Shown one piece after another: positions 44,562-53,533 of a DNA stretch of 64,000 nt (the first letter of the stretch is position 1; every line of letters begins with the position of its first letter). Source of the stretch: Mesobacterium pallidum (GTDB lineage Bacteria > Pseudomonadota > Alphaproteobacteria > Rhodobacterales > Rhodobacteraceae); contig NZ_JAIMID010000007.1 in assembly GCF_019966535.1 (NCBI RefSeq), forward strand, positions 124,001 through 188,000, written 5' to 3'. The notes below the pieces were generated by a model. It was not told the origin of the DNA. It saw nothing but the letters and a program-made list of their open reading frames with translations, and ran no database searches. The position numbers were made by a program, and so were the translations under genes.

Positions 44562-46553
44562 GTGACGCGCTCTTCTTCCGGGGTCTGGTGCCGTCACGGT
44601 GGTTGCGAGTTCAATCGCCTTGTTGGCGCGAAAAGTGGCTTTGACCGACTACCGGGGGCTCGGACGATCAGTATCGAACGCATAAGTCAACGCCAGAGGA
44701 TGATCCGCATCGATCGGGTCCTGTCGGCCGGGATCGACCCGATCCTGCAGGGTCTGGCCGACACGATCGCGGTCGGCCTGGGGTTCGAACACACCCTGGC
44801 CTGTTTTCGCCCCTCCGAGCTTCCGACTGCCGCCTATGCCGCCAGCACGGGCACCTCCGAGGCGATGACCCTGCGCATGCTGGCCTTCGTCAATGCCGAG
44901 ATGTCGATGAACCGCGAGCGGCAGGACCGGGGCACGGACGACTCGGAGCGGCTCGAGTTCTGGCCGCCGCGCAGCTGTTTCCACGACGGCCGGACGATGC
45001 AGTTGCTGGGCGCCTCGCTGCGGGACGATACCGGGCGCGTGCTGGGCGGGTTCAGTGGCCTGGCCGAGCCGGGCAAGCGGTTCGACGCGACCACGGTCGA
45101 ACTGCGCCGTCAGTTGGGGTGGCTGGCGACCCAGCTCTTCACTGCGCATCGCCAGCGCATCTCGGTCGAGCTGGACCTGGTGCAGGCCAACCGCGACAAG
45201 ACCGAGCTGCGCGAACTGGTGGCGCGGGATGCGCTGACCGGGCTGGTCAACGGCAAGGTCTTTGCCGAACGGGCCGAGCAATGGCTGCGCAGCACGGACA
45301 CGCCCAGCCTGTTCTACCTGCTCGACATCGACCGGTTCCGCGAGGTGAACGCGCTGTTCGGCCACCGGTTCGGCGACACCTATCTTGTCACGGTCGCGCG
45401 GGCGCTGTCCGACGCGGCGGGCGAGGGGGCGCTGGTCGGGCGCATCGGCGGCGACGAGTTCGCGGTGATCTGCCCGCTCAAGCAGGTGACCTCGGACGCG
45501 GTGGACCGGATGCTGGGCTCGGTCACAAACGCGATCCTGCGCCGGGCCGCGGGTCTGGGCCACCCCGAACTGGGCCGCGTCAGCATCGGGGCCGACGTGG
45601 TGCCCGGACGGGTACAGGGATTTTCGGAGGTCTTCGACAAGGCCGATTCCGCGCTTTATGCCGCCAAGGAGCAGGGGCGCGGCCGGCATTGCCTGTTCGA
45701 CGCGCGGCGGAACCGCCGGTTCAGCGACCGCGAGATCTCGCGCCGGTTCATCGCGGACAGCGACGAGGGGCGCGTGGTGCCCTATTTCCAGCCCGTCTTT
45801 GACCTCGCGACCGGACGATGCACCGGGCTCGAGGTGCTGGCCCGCTGGCTGGACCCGGAAAAGGGCGCGCTGTCGCCGGATGCCTTCAACGCTGTCTTCG
45901 ACGACCGCGACCTGGCCGAGGTGCTGACGCGCAACATGGTGTCGCAATCGCTCGAGGCCTATGCCGACCTGCTGGCGCGCGAAGGCGGGGCGGGGTGCCG
46001 GCCGATCCTGGCGCTGAACCTGACCACCTTCGACCTGCTCAAGCGCGAATTTGTCTTCGACCTGCAGACCGAGCTGGCCCGGGTGGCCGTGCCCTGGTCG
46101 TCGCTGGTGATCGAGGTGACCGAACGGGTCGTCATGGGCGAAAAGTCCGGCCAGGTCTTTCGCAACCTCAGCGAGATGCGCCGCCGGGGCGCCCGCATCG
46201 CGCTGGACGATTTCGGCACAGGGCATGGCGGCCTACGCCACCTGTCGGACTGGCCGCTTGACGTGCTCAAGATCGACCGCAGCTTTGTGCGGGCGCTGGC
46301 CGAGCACGCGGGGTCGCGCGACCGGGTGGTCTTTGACGCGATCCTGTTGATGGCCAGGAAATTCGGCTTCGGTGTCGTGGCCGAAGGCGTCGAGACGGCC
46401 GCGCAACTGGCTGCGCTGCGCGAGATCGGCTGCCCGCATGGCCAGGGCTACCTGCTGGGCGCGCCGGTCGCGGCCGAGGATCTCGACACGGTCTGCACGC
46501 CGCGCGACCTCCAGGCCCTCTCGGCGCCCGCGCCCGCGCGGGGCGCGCGATGA
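44562..46553 (+). CDS. GGDEF-EAL protein (c-di-GMP synthesis/degradation)
   Basis: 663 residues. An N-terminal sensory region of about 200 residues (possibly GAF-like) is followed by a short coiled coil. Next comes a GGDEF domain with an intact motif GRIGGDEFAV (around 297) and substrate-binding DIDRFREVNALFGH, then an EAL domain with EVL in place of EAL (GLEVLARWLD, around 423). The EAL catalytic residues are otherwise kept: Asn in LALNLTTFD, Glu in EVTERVV, Asp-Asp in ALDDFGTGHGG, Lys in LKIDRSFV and Glu in VVAEGVET. Both activities may be present. The GTG at 44562 has an ideal GGGAGAG site; an ATG at 44700 is the alternative. Confidence 0.85.
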   Translation: MTRSSSGVWCRHGGCEFNRLVGAKSGFDRLPGARTISIERISQRQRMIRIDRVLSAGIDPILQGLADTIAVGLGFEHTLACFRPSELPTAAYAASTGTSEAMTLRMLAFVNAEMSMNRERQDRGTDDSERLEFWPPRSCFHDGRTMQLLGASLRDDTGRVLGGFSGLAEPGKRFDATTVELRRQLGWLATQLFTAHRQRISVELDLVQANRDKTELRELVARDALTGLVNGKVFAERAEQWLRSTDTPSLFYLLDIDRFREVNALFGHRFGDTYLVTVARALSDAAGEGALVGRIGGDEFAVICPLKQVTSDAVDRMLGSVTNAILRRAAGLGHPELGRVSIGADVVPGRVQGFSEVFDKADSALYAAKEQGRGRHCLFDARRNRRFSDREISRRFIADSDEGRVVPYFQPVFDLATGRCTGLEVLARWLDPEKGALSPDAFNAVFDDRDLAEVLTRNMVSQSLEAYADLLAREGGAGCRPILALNLTTFDLLKREFVFDLQTELARVAVPWSSLVIEVTERVVMGEKSGQVFRNLSEMRRRGARIALDDFGTGHGGLRHLSDWPLDVLKIDRSFVRALAEHAGSRDRVVFDAILLMARKFGFGVVAEGVETAAQLAALREIGCPHGQGYLLGAPVAAEDLDTVCTPRDLQALSAPAPARGAR

Positions 46554-46611
46554 GCGGGACGCGGCAGCCCATGGGCGGGCAGGGGGGCCGTGCCGGCCAG
46601 GGCCCGTGCAG

Positions 46612-49110
46612 ATGAGCGAGCGGATGCAGGCCGGCCGGGCCGAAGCGGTCACGCCGTTGGTCGTGGTCTGCGGAACGGTGGCCGAGATCCTGGCGCTGTT
46701 CGCCGCGGCCGCGCCACAGCCGGACTGTGCTTACCTGCTCGTGTTGCCCGCGGGCGAAGACGCGGCGGCGCTGGTCGAGCGCCAGCCGGACAGCAGACTG
46801 CTAGGCGAGGATGCCGCGATCGAGCCCGGGCGCCTGATCGTCCTCCCCGCGAACCGCTGGGCCATGCCGGGGGATCGCCGCCTGCGCGCCTCGACCCCGC
46901 CGGGGGACGAGCCGGATGCGCATGGTCGGCTTGACACGCTGCTGGGCAGCGCCAGCCTGCGCCAGCCTGGGAGGACGGCGGTGATCCTGCTGTCCGCGCT
47001 GCGGACGGACGGGCTGCTTGGCGTGGTGGCGCTGGCCGAGGCCGGCACGCTTGTCGTGATCGTGACGGCCGAAACCGAGCCGCCAGGCGGCGAGATCGGC
47101 CGCCTGCTCGAGATCGGGGCCGCGCGCGGCGCCGAGACGCCCGAGGCCATCGCCGGCCTGCTGGCGCGCCACTTCGATCCCGGGGCCGCGGCGGCGGCCC
47201 CGTCGCCCGCCGACGGGCCCCTGCTGACCGCGATCCGCGGCCGCCTGGGCCGGATCACCGCGCTGGACCTCGAGGCCTACAAGCCGCGCCTGCTGGCCCA
47301 TGCCGCCGAGACGCGGCGCCGGGCGCTTGGACTGCCGGACCTCGCGGCCTACAGCGACCGCCTGCGGGGCGACCGGGACGAGGCCCGCCGCCTTCTCGAC
47401 GCCTTCCTGATCGGCGTGACCGGCTTTCACCGCGACCCCTCGGCCTTTGCTGCCCTGCGGGCCGGCGTGCTCGACCCGCTGGTCGCCGGGATCGCAGAGC
47501 GCAAGACGCTGCGGGTCTGGATTCCCGGCTGCGCGACCGGCGAAGAGGCTTACTCGGTGGCCATGGAGCTTGACGATGCCCTGCGCGCCGCCGGGGCCCC
47601 CGGCGATTTCCGTGTCATCGCGACCGACGTGAACAGCCGCGCGGTCGAGATCGCCTCGGAGGGACGCTTTTCCGTGACCGCCGCCGCCGCCCTGCCGGCC
47701 CACCTGGCACAGCGCTACCTGCAGCCCGAAGGCGATCCGGGCGCGGGGATTGTGTCGATCGTGCCGCAGCTGCGACGGCACCTCATCTTTGCCCAGCACG
47801 ACGTGCTGAGCGAGGCGCCGTTCCTGGATCTCGACCTGATCGTCTGCCGCAACCTGTTGATCTACCTGCGGTCCGAACCCCGGGCACGCGTGTTGTCGAT
47901 GCTGCGGTTCGGGCTGCGGCCGGGCGGCTACCTGATGCTGGGCAAATGCGAAAGCCCGTCGGCGCTCGAAGAGCCGCTGCACCCGGTCGACCGCCGCTCG
48001 CGGATCTTTCGCCGGGCTGGCACCGACGGCGCGACCGCGCCGGGCGACGGGCCCGGAGGCCGACGGATCGGCGCGCCCGGGGCCACCGCCGGCGTGGCGT
48101 CCGAACTGCGCAAGGTCCGCGATCGCGGCGTTCTGCTGGATGCCTATGGCGCGCTATTGAACCGCTATGCGCCGCCGTCGATCCTGCTGACCGGCGAAGG
48201 CCAGGTGCTGAACTGGTTCGGCGCCGCCAAGCTGTTTGTCTCGAATGCACAGGGGGCGGGCGCGGGGCTGATCGAGGACGTACTGCACCCCGATCTCGGG
48301 GCGGCCCTGCGCGACATGCTGGGCCAGTTGCTAGGCTCGGGCGAACTGGTCGCGACCCGCGACATCGGCCTGCGCGTCCATGCCGACGAGAGCCAGCTGT
48401 GCTTCGTCAAGCTCGAGACGATCCACCGGCTGTCGGGCGACTGGCTGCTGATGGCCACGCTGCGGGTCGAAGGGTGCGATCCCCTCCCCGCAGCAGCCGG
48501 CGTGGCCAGCGATGCCGACCTATCCGCCAGACTGGTCGAGCTCGAGCAGGAGTTGCGCCTGATCAACTCCGCCTCGCGCCGCGTGGTCGACCGGCTGGAG
48601 GCGAGCAGCGAGGAGCTGCAGCTGAGCAACGAGGAGCTGCGCGCGTCGAACCAGGACCTGCGGGCGTCGAACCGGCACCTGCACAGTGCCAACAATGCCC
48701 TGCAAAAGCTCAACCTCGACCTGCTCGCGACGAACGGCTCGCTGCTGTCCAGCCGCGAGGTCCTGGGCCATGACCTCGAACTCGCGGGCCGCGCGCTGGC
48801 CGCGCTGGGGGCGACGGCGCTGGTGGTCGACCGCGCACAGACCGTGACGCGCGTGGTCGGTGCCGCGCGTGACATCACGCCTGGCTGGCGTGGAACCGCG
48901 CCCGGCGTCGCGCTGGCCCAGGTCATCCCTGCGCGGGACGCCCCGGACCTTGGCGCGGCGATCGACCGGGTGTTGGGCAGCGGCCAGCCCGCCACCTGCG
49001 CCGCCACGCTGAACGGGACCGCCCTTTCGCTGCGGATCGAACCGGTCGCGCCCGGGCTGGGCCACGCGAGCGTCCCGATGGTCATGGTGGTGCTTCCCGG
49101 CCCTGCGTGA
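46612..49110 (+). CDS. CheB-like/CheR/PAS hybrid protein with degenerate methylesterase domain
   Basis: 832 residues. Residues 15-190 look like a CheB methylesterase fold that has lost its catalytic Ser motif (CGTVAE where GASTGG is expected) and has LSALRTDGLLGVVALAEAG where the catalytic Asp region should be. Residues about 215-470 are a CheR methyltransferase: GVTGFHRDPSAF, PGCATGEEAYSVAMEL (around 304), ATDVNSRAVEIASEGRFS and VCRNLLIYL. A PAS-like region is followed by a coiled coil with repeats (EASSEELQLSNEELRASNQD, around 663), then a second PAS-like end. Such hybrids act as sensory adaptation or signalling proteins. It starts 58 bases after the GGDEF-EAL gene. Confidence 0.85.
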   Translation: MSERMQAGRAEAVTPLVVVCGTVAEILALFAAAAPQPDCAYLLVLPAGEDAAALVERQPDSRLLGEDAAIEPGRLIVLPANRWAMPGDRRLRASTPPGDEPDAHGRLDTLLGSASLRQPGRTAVILLSALRTDGLLGVVALAEAGTLVVIVTAETEPPGGEIGRLLEIGAARGAETPEAIAGLLARHFDPGAAAAAPSPADGPLLTAIRGRLGRITALDLEAYKPRLLAHAAETRRRALGLPDLAAYSDRLRGDRDEARRLLDAFLIGVTGFHRDPSAFAALRAGVLDPLVAGIAERKTLRVWIPGCATGEEAYSVAMELDDALRAAGAPGDFRVIATDVNSRAVEIASEGRFSVTAAAALPAHLAQRYLQPEGDPGAGIVSIVPQLRRHLIFAQHDVLSEAPFLDLDLIVCRNLLIYLRSEPRARVLSMLRFGLRPGGYLMLGKCESPSALEEPLHPVDRRSRIFRRAGTDGATAPGDGPGGRRIGAPGATAGVASELRKVRDRGVLLDAYGALLNRYAPPSILLTGEGQVLNWFGAAKLFVSNAQGAGAGLIEDVLHPDLGAALRDMLGQLLGSGELVATRDIGLRVHADESQLCFVKLETIHRLSGDWLLMATLRVEGCDPLPAAAGVASDADLSARLVELEQELRLINSASRRVVDRLEASSEELQLSNEELRASNQDLRASNRHLHSANNALQKLNLDLLATNGSLLSSREVLGHDLELAGRALAALGATALVVDRAQTVTRVVGAARDITPGWRGTAPGVALAQVIPARDAPDLGAAIDRVLGSGQPATCAATLNGTALSLRIEPVAPGLGHASVPMVMVVLPGPA

Positions 49111-49190
49111 CGGGTCGCGGAAAGGTATTGTTCACCAATTGTTCCGCGTGTACCCTCGGGCGCATCGACCGCGCCTTTCGGAGAGAGACC

Positions 49191-49628
49191 TTGGAGCAAC
49201 GTATCAGCCTGATCACCCTCGGCGTGCGCGACATGGCGCGCTGCGCCGCCTTCTACGACGCGCTCGGCTGGCAGCGCGAGGAGACTCCAGACGGCATGGT
49301 GGTCTATGACCTGCCGGGCCAGTCGCTGGGCCTCTACTCTCTCGAAAGCCTCGCCAATGACCTCGGCATTCCGGCCGACCGGCTCGGACATGGCGCCATG
49401 ACCCTGTCCCACAATGTACGTGACAAGGCCGATGTGGCGCCCCTGGTCGAACGCATGCGCGCCGCCGGCGGAGAGGTGCTGCGCGAGGCGCATGACATCT
49501 TCTGGGGCGGGCATATCGCCTATGTCGCGGACCCCGAGGGCCATGTCTGGGAAATCTGCTGGAACCCGTTCGCGCCGCTTTCGCCCGACGGCGCCTTCCG
49601 CTGGACCGGCTATGGGGACCCGGCGTAG
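49191..49628 (+). CDS. VOC (glyoxalase/bleomycin-resistance) family protein
   Basis: 145 residues, two beta-alpha-beta-beta-beta modules: SLITLGVRDMARCAAFYDAL and GGHIAYVADPEGHVWEICWN. Metal ligands are possible at the terminal Glu. The start is proposed as TTG at 49191 because GGAGAGAG lies just upstream and homology starts there; an ATG at 49107 would overlap the previous gene. Function of the individual protein unknown. Confidence 0.8.
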   Translation: MEQRISLITLGVRDMARCAAFYDALGWQREETPDGMVVYDLPGQSLGLYSLESLANDLGIPADRLGHGAMTLSHNVRDKADVAPLVERMRAAGGEVLREAHDIFWGGHIAYVADPEGHVWEICWNPFAPLSPDGAFRWTGYGDPA

Positions 49629-49638
49629 CCCCGGCTCC

Positions 49639-50256
49639 ATGCGCGGGCTGGAAGAACTGGGGCGGGTCCGCCTGTCCCGGCAGTTCTACCTGCGCGACTT
49701 CCTGCATTCCGAGATCTCGGCGTTCCACGGCCTGCCCAACCTGCCGGACCGGCCCGAGCTGGTGATCGCCCATGGGCAGCGCCTGTGCCAAGACCTGCTC
49801 GAGCCGCTGCAGGACACCTTCGGGCGGCTGGCGATCCGGTCGGGCTACCGGTCGGCCCGGCTGAACGCTTATGGCAACGCGAACGGGCTGAACTGTGCGC
49901 GCAACGACCATCCGCTGGAATGCCACGTCTGGGACCGCGGCGAGGGGGAGGATGCCATCGCAGGCGCCTCGGTCGCGATCCCCTGGTTCGCGGACCGCTA
50001 CGCCGAAGGGCGCGACTGGCGCGACCTGGCCTGGTGGCTTTACGACCACATCGATTTTGCCGAAGCGTGGTTTTTCCCCAAGCTCTGCGCCTTCAACATC
50101 GCCTGGCGACCTGCGCCGCGCCGGCGCATCGACAGCTACATCGCGCCGCGTGGCTGCCTTTTGCTCCCGGGTGCGGCGCCGCTTGAAAGCCTGGCCGAGC
50201 GCCAATCGCGCTACGCCGATTTCCCGCCCTTCCGCGGCATCGTGGTCCCGGTCTGA
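49639..50256 (+). CDS. Peptidase M15-like (D-Ala-D-Ala carboxypeptidase fold) protein
   Basis: 205 residues. Segments LPDRPELVIAHGQRLCQDLL, LEPLQDTFGRLAIRSGYRS and ARLNAYGNANGLN match the M15A pattern (SGYR-x-x-x-x-N). HPLECHVWD (around 102) could provide the zinc-binding His and Asp, though the spacing is not exactly the canonical H-x6-D. Catalytic status is therefore open. It has no signal peptide. Starts 10 bases after the VOC gene. Confidence 0.65.
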   Translation: MRGLEELGRVRLSRQFYLRDFLHSEISAFHGLPNLPDRPELVIAHGQRLCQDLLEPLQDTFGRLAIRSGYRSARLNAYGNANGLNCARNDHPLECHVWDRGEGEDAIAGASVAIPWFADRYAEGRDWRDLAWWLYDHIDFAEAWFFPKLCAFNIAWRPAPRRRIDSYIAPRGCLLLPGAAPLESLAERQSRYADFPPFRGIVVPV

Positions 50257-50331
50257 CCAAGGTCGCCTTAGCCGAATCGTAACCATCTTCGTGGTGAATG
50301 GGCGCTGAACGTGGACAGGCAGGGGAGTCCC

Positions 50332-51312
50332 ATGGCGCTTGCAGTGAAACGGCGCGAGGTCGGCGCAAAGCCGGAAAAGACCACCAGGCGCGACGATTTC
50401 CCCGATTTCGTCAACGGCATGACCCGCGCGCTCTGGGACCAGCGGCGGCAGGGCATCGGCATCGCCGATCTCTACGACCGCGAGGCGCGGATCGCCACCC
50501 CCTGGGGGCAGGCCCAGGGCCACGTCGGGGCCGGGCGCGAGATCTCGGCGCTGCTGGCGACCTTTCCCGACCGCCGCCTGCTGTCCGAGGATGTCGTCTG
50601 GTGCCCCCAGGGCGGGAGCGAATACCTCGGTGCGCAGCGCCTGCATGTCGAGGGCACGCAGACCGGCCCCGGTCGGTTTGGCCCCGCCACCGGTCAGCGC
50701 GTCGTGCACCGCGAGCTGTCCGAGCTGCACGTGCGCATGGGACGCGTGTCGCGCGAATGGCGCATCCGCGACACCGGCGCCATCCTGCGCGCCGGCGGCA
50801 CCACGCCCGAGGACTGGGCCCGCGCCCAGGCCGCGGCGGGCGAACCCGCACCGCAGGCGGTGACCGAGCCGGCACAGCGGCTGGGCAATGACAGCGACTG
50901 GGCCCAGGTCTTCGAGGACCTGGTGCAACAGGCGCTTGGCGGCAATTTCTCGGCCATTCCCGCACAATACGACCCGGGCTGCGACCTGTCCTACCCGGGC
51001 GGCGAGGTGGCGCGTGGCCCCCATGCCGCCGAACGCTTCTGGCTGGGCCTCGGCGAAAGCTTTCCCACGGCCAAACTGACGATCCACGCCCGCATGGGGC
51101 TCGAGGAGCCGTTGATGCCCCCGCGCGCCAGCCTGCGCTGGACCCTCGCGGGCAAGCACGGCGGCTGGGGCCTTTTCGGCCGCCCGACCGGCGCCCATGT
51201 CCGCGTCATGGGCATGAGCCATGCCGAGTTCGGCCCGCGGGGCCTGCGCCGCGAATGGACCCTGATCGACGAGGCGGCGGTCTGGCTGCAGATCCTGTCG
51301 CCCCGCGATTGA
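50332..51312 (+). CDS. Tandem NTF2/SnoaL-like domain protein
   Basis: 326 residues in two similar halves. Each opens with a helical segment and a D-Y/L-Y-D/P-x-C motif (IADLYDREARIATPWGQAQG; IPAQYDPGCDLSYPGGEVAR), then V/G-R strands and a Trp-rich end. SnoaL/NTF2-like domains often bind small hydrophobic ligands or act as cyclases; the ligand here is unknown. The second half ends in EWTLIDEAAVWLQI. AGGGGAG precedes the ATG at 50332. Confidence 0.75.
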   Translation: MALAVKRREVGAKPEKTTRRDDFPDFVNGMTRALWDQRRQGIGIADLYDREARIATPWGQAQGHVGAGREISALLATFPDRRLLSEDVVWCPQGGSEYLGAQRLHVEGTQTGPGRFGPATGQRVVHRELSELHVRMGRVSREWRIRDTGAILRAGGTTPEDWARAQAAAGEPAPQAVTEPAQRLGNDSDWAQVFEDLVQQALGGNFSAIPAQYDPGCDLSYPGGEVARGPHAAERFWLGLGESFPTAKLTIHARMGLEEPLMPPRASLRWTLAGKHGGWGLFGRPTGAHVRVMGMSHAEFGPRGLRREWTLIDEAAVWLQILSPRD

Positions 51313-51343
51313 CCCGCTGATCCCGCGACGGCCCCGGCCGGCC

Positions 51344-51458
51344 TGCCGCCGGCGGGCATACCTGGGGAACCGTGACGCATGCCCGCGCGCCCTCTTGCCT
51401 TCATTGTTTCAAAAATACCTCGGGGGGGAGTCACCACAGGTGACGGGGGGCAGCGCCC
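51344..51458. repeat. Paired repeat, site 8 (degenerate arm A, arm B, hairpins)
   Basis: A decayed arm A (51344-51376, GCCGGCGGGCATACCTGGGG then AACCGTGAC) faces arm B (51399-51430, CTTCATTGTTTCAAAAATAC then CTCGGGGGGGAG). Two hairpins follow, GTCACCACAGGTGAC and GGGGGGCAGCGCCCCCC. The gap of about 340 bases between the NTF2-like gene and the hydrolase (51313-51653) holds no gene. The GTCACC hairpin also follows arm B at site 5. Confidence 0.8.
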
Positions 51459-51653
51459 CCCTTCCGCACCACCAGCCAGCGGGCGATTGCCCGGGCTTCG
51501 CACGCCCCCCGCCACGGATCCGCCGTTCCTGTCCGAACGGGATTGAGGCCCCGCCGTGCTTTTGGCATGCTGGCCAAAACGATAAGACAGACCCTGCCGT
51601 GGAACGGGGCGGCGGACAGGGTCGGGCAGGTTCCCCCGCAAGCAGGTGATGTC

Positions 51654-52364
51654 ATGGCCGATCCTCTGGTGCTCTTGCCGGGCCTGATGTGCGACGCGCG
51701 GGCCTTTGGCCCGCAACTGGCCGAGCTGGGGCAGGTCGTGCCGGTGACCATCGCGCCGCTGGGGCAGGGCGAGCGGATGGAGGAGATCGCCTCGGGCCTC
51801 ATCCCGCAGCTGCCGCGCCGCTTCGCCCTGGCCGGGCATGGCATGGGCGGCGCCGTCGCGATGGAGATCCTGCGCCGCGCGCCCGAGCGCGTCGCGCGCC
51901 TGGCGCTGATCGCCACCAGCCCGCTGCCCGACACGCCGTCGCAGGCGACCGACCGCGACACCCGCATCGTCGGCGCCCGCGCCGGGCGGCTGGCGCAGGT
52001 GCTGGCCGAGCATCACGGGCAAAGCCGCCTCGCCCATGGCCCCTTCCGCGCCGAGATCGCCGCGCTGATGGAAGAGATGGCCCTGTCGCTTGGCCCCGAC
52101 ACTTATGTGCGCCAGAACCGCGCCATGCAGCGCCGTCGCGACCAGCAGGCGACCATGCGCCGCTGCGCCGTCCCGACGCTGGTGCTCTGCGGCGCCGAGG
52201 ACCCGCTTTATCCCGTCAAGCGGCAGGAATTCCTGGCCGAGCTGATCCCCGGCGCCACGCTCAAGGTGCTGGCGGGGGCGGGCCACATGCCGATGCTGGA
52301 ACAGGCCGATGCGACCTCGGATGCGCTGCGCGACTGGCTGGGGTTGCCCTACGTGCTTCGTTAA
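51654..52364 (+). CDS. Alpha/beta hydrolase
   Basis: 236 residues. VLLPGLMCDARAFGPQL gives the oxyanion region; the nucleophile elbow is GHGMGG (around 66-71) with Met replacing the usual Ser or Cys. The acid is in LVLCGAEDPLYP (around 183) and His in AGAGHMPMLEQ (around 213). With no Ser, Cys or Asp at the elbow the enzyme may lack normal hydrolase activity. The order of motifs is otherwise that of the 2-hydroxy-6-ketonona-2,4-dienedioate hydrolase-like group. The ATG at 51654 follows AGCAGGTGATGTC. Confidence 0.8.
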   Translation: MADPLVLLPGLMCDARAFGPQLAELGQVVPVTIAPLGQGERMEEIASGLIPQLPRRFALAGHGMGGAVAMEILRRAPERVARLALIATSPLPDTPSQATDRDTRIVGARAGRLAQVLAEHHGQSRLAHGPFRAEIAALMEEMALSLGPDTYVRQNRAMQRRRDQQATMRRCAVPTLVLCGAEDPLYPVKRQEFLAELIPGATLKVLAGAGHMPMLEQADATSDALRDWLGLPYVLR

Positions 52365-52414
52365 GCTCCGAAAACGGAACATTTCTTTGCGAAAGCCTTC
52401 GAGCAAAGGCGCGA

Positions 52415-53335
52415 ATTATCACCGGCACGGCCGGCCGAGACGATCTGAGAGTCTACACTCACCACGAACCGACATGGGTCTATGGCCTTGAAGGCGGGGA
52501 CAGCCTGCGCGCCCACAATTCCAGATCGAAGCTTTACGGGGGGGAGGGCAATGACGAAATCCTCATCTTCCAGGCCGACGATTGGGCCTATGGCAACGAC
52601 GGGGCGGACAGCATCACCTTCAATGGCAACGGCAGCATCGGCTTTGGCGGCGACGGAAACGATCGGCTCACCAGCTACTCTGTTGCCGGTGGCGGGAACC
52701 TCATGAAGGGCGGGCCGGGTCATGACACCCTCGCGGCGGGGTCGGGTCTGGACACGCTTGTTGGCGGATTGGGTGACGATCACCTGATCGAGGGCGTGCC
52801 CGGTCACTACGAAAGCTTCAGCGCCCTCTGGATGTGGGGCGGCCATGGAAATGACTATATCCGGGGCGGGCACGGCGCTGACACGCTGTTTGGCAACCAG
52901 GGCGCAGACGTGCTCGATTCCCAGAATGGAAATGACAAGCTGCATGCAGGGTCCGGGTATGACATCCTGCGCGGCGACTTTGGCGCGGACGAGCTATATG
53001 GGCACCGCGGCAACGACAGGCTGGATGGCGGCTTTGGCGCCGACATGCTCAATGGCGGCGCCGGGGCTGACCTGCTGACCGGCGATCCCGACGCTGGTGC
53101 AGGGGCAGATCGCTTTGTCTTCACGGCAACGATTGTCGAAGGCGGGCTGACCGGCAACGACACGATCACCGATTTCGACCGAAGCGAGGGCGACGTGATC
53201 CGCGTCTGGGGGCAGGTGGCCGAGGACGTGACGATCATCCAAGTCGGCGCGGACAGTCTGATCACCCATGCGCTGGGAACGGTGCTGGTCCTGGGCGTCA
53301 CGGGCCTGACCGTCGACATGCTCGAGTTCATGTAG
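52415..53335 (+). CDS. RTX (hemolysin-type calcium-binding) repeat protein, start codon unclear
   Basis: About 306 residues. Nonapeptide repeats of the form GGxGxDxLx run throughout (GGEGNDEIL, GGDGNDRLT, GGPGHDTLA, GGHGADTLF, GGFGADMLN, GGAGADLLT). A typical RTX C-terminus (ADRFVFTATIVEGG, then NDTITDFDRSEGDVIRV) suggests secretion by a type I exporter. The protein should begin near IITGTAGRDDL, but no ATG, GTG or TTG lies there. An AAAGG with ATT 6 bases later (52415) could be a non-standard start; otherwise the first in-frame ATG is at about 52704, within the repeats. It may be a decayed or truncated gene. Confidence 0.7.
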   Translation: MITGTAGRDDLRVYTHHEPTWVYGLEGGDSLRAHNSRSKLYGGEGNDEILIFQADDWAYGNDGADSITFNGNGSIGFGGDGNDRLTSYSVAGGGNLMKGGPGHDTLAAGSGLDTLVGGLGDDHLIEGVPGHYESFSALWMWGGHGNDYIRGGHGADTLFGNQGADVLDSQNGNDKLHAGSGYDILRGDFGADELYGHRGNDRLDGGFGADMLNGGAGADLLTGDPDAGAGADRFVFTATIVEGGLTGNDTITDFDRSEGDVIRVWGQVAEDVTIIQVGADSLITHALGTVLVLGVTGLTVDMLEFM

Positions 53336-53347
53336 ATCGGCGCCGCC

Positions 53348-53533
53348 TCAGGGCCGGATCATCCGCGACCCGCCCACCCGGTTCGGCGTCGCCCAGTCGG
53401 GCCAGCCGATCCAGGTCTCGATGGCATAAAGCGCGAAACAGACCGCGACGATGGCCAGTATGAAGATCACCTGGCGCATCGAGGGCGGATTCTGCGCCCA
53501 GCGCTTCATCCGCATCAGCCACATCGGGTTCAT
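53348..53533 (-). CDS. Small membrane protein downstream of hpt
   Basis: 61 residues. A basic, Trp/Met-rich start ([18 protein letters not shown]) precedes one hydrophobic helix ([20 protein letters not shown]). It is of a type I remember as common in Rhodobacterales. It overlaps the hpt stop by four bases (ATGA), so it is translated with hpt. Function unknown. Confidence 0.75.
   Translation of the reverse strand: MNPMWLMRMKRWAQNPPSMRQVIFILAIVAVCFALYAIETWIGWPDWATPNRVGGSRMIRP

Noticed and set aside
44649..46226. Long minus-strand frame opposite the GGDEF-EAL gene
   Set aside because: Shadow frame; the plus strand has intact GGDEF and EAL motifs.
51689..53335. One long protein fusing hydrolase-region sequence to the RTX repeats
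   Set aside because: The frame through the hydrolase region is not the hydrolase frame and gives Arg/Gly/Ala-rich nonsense; only the part after 52400 looks like protein.
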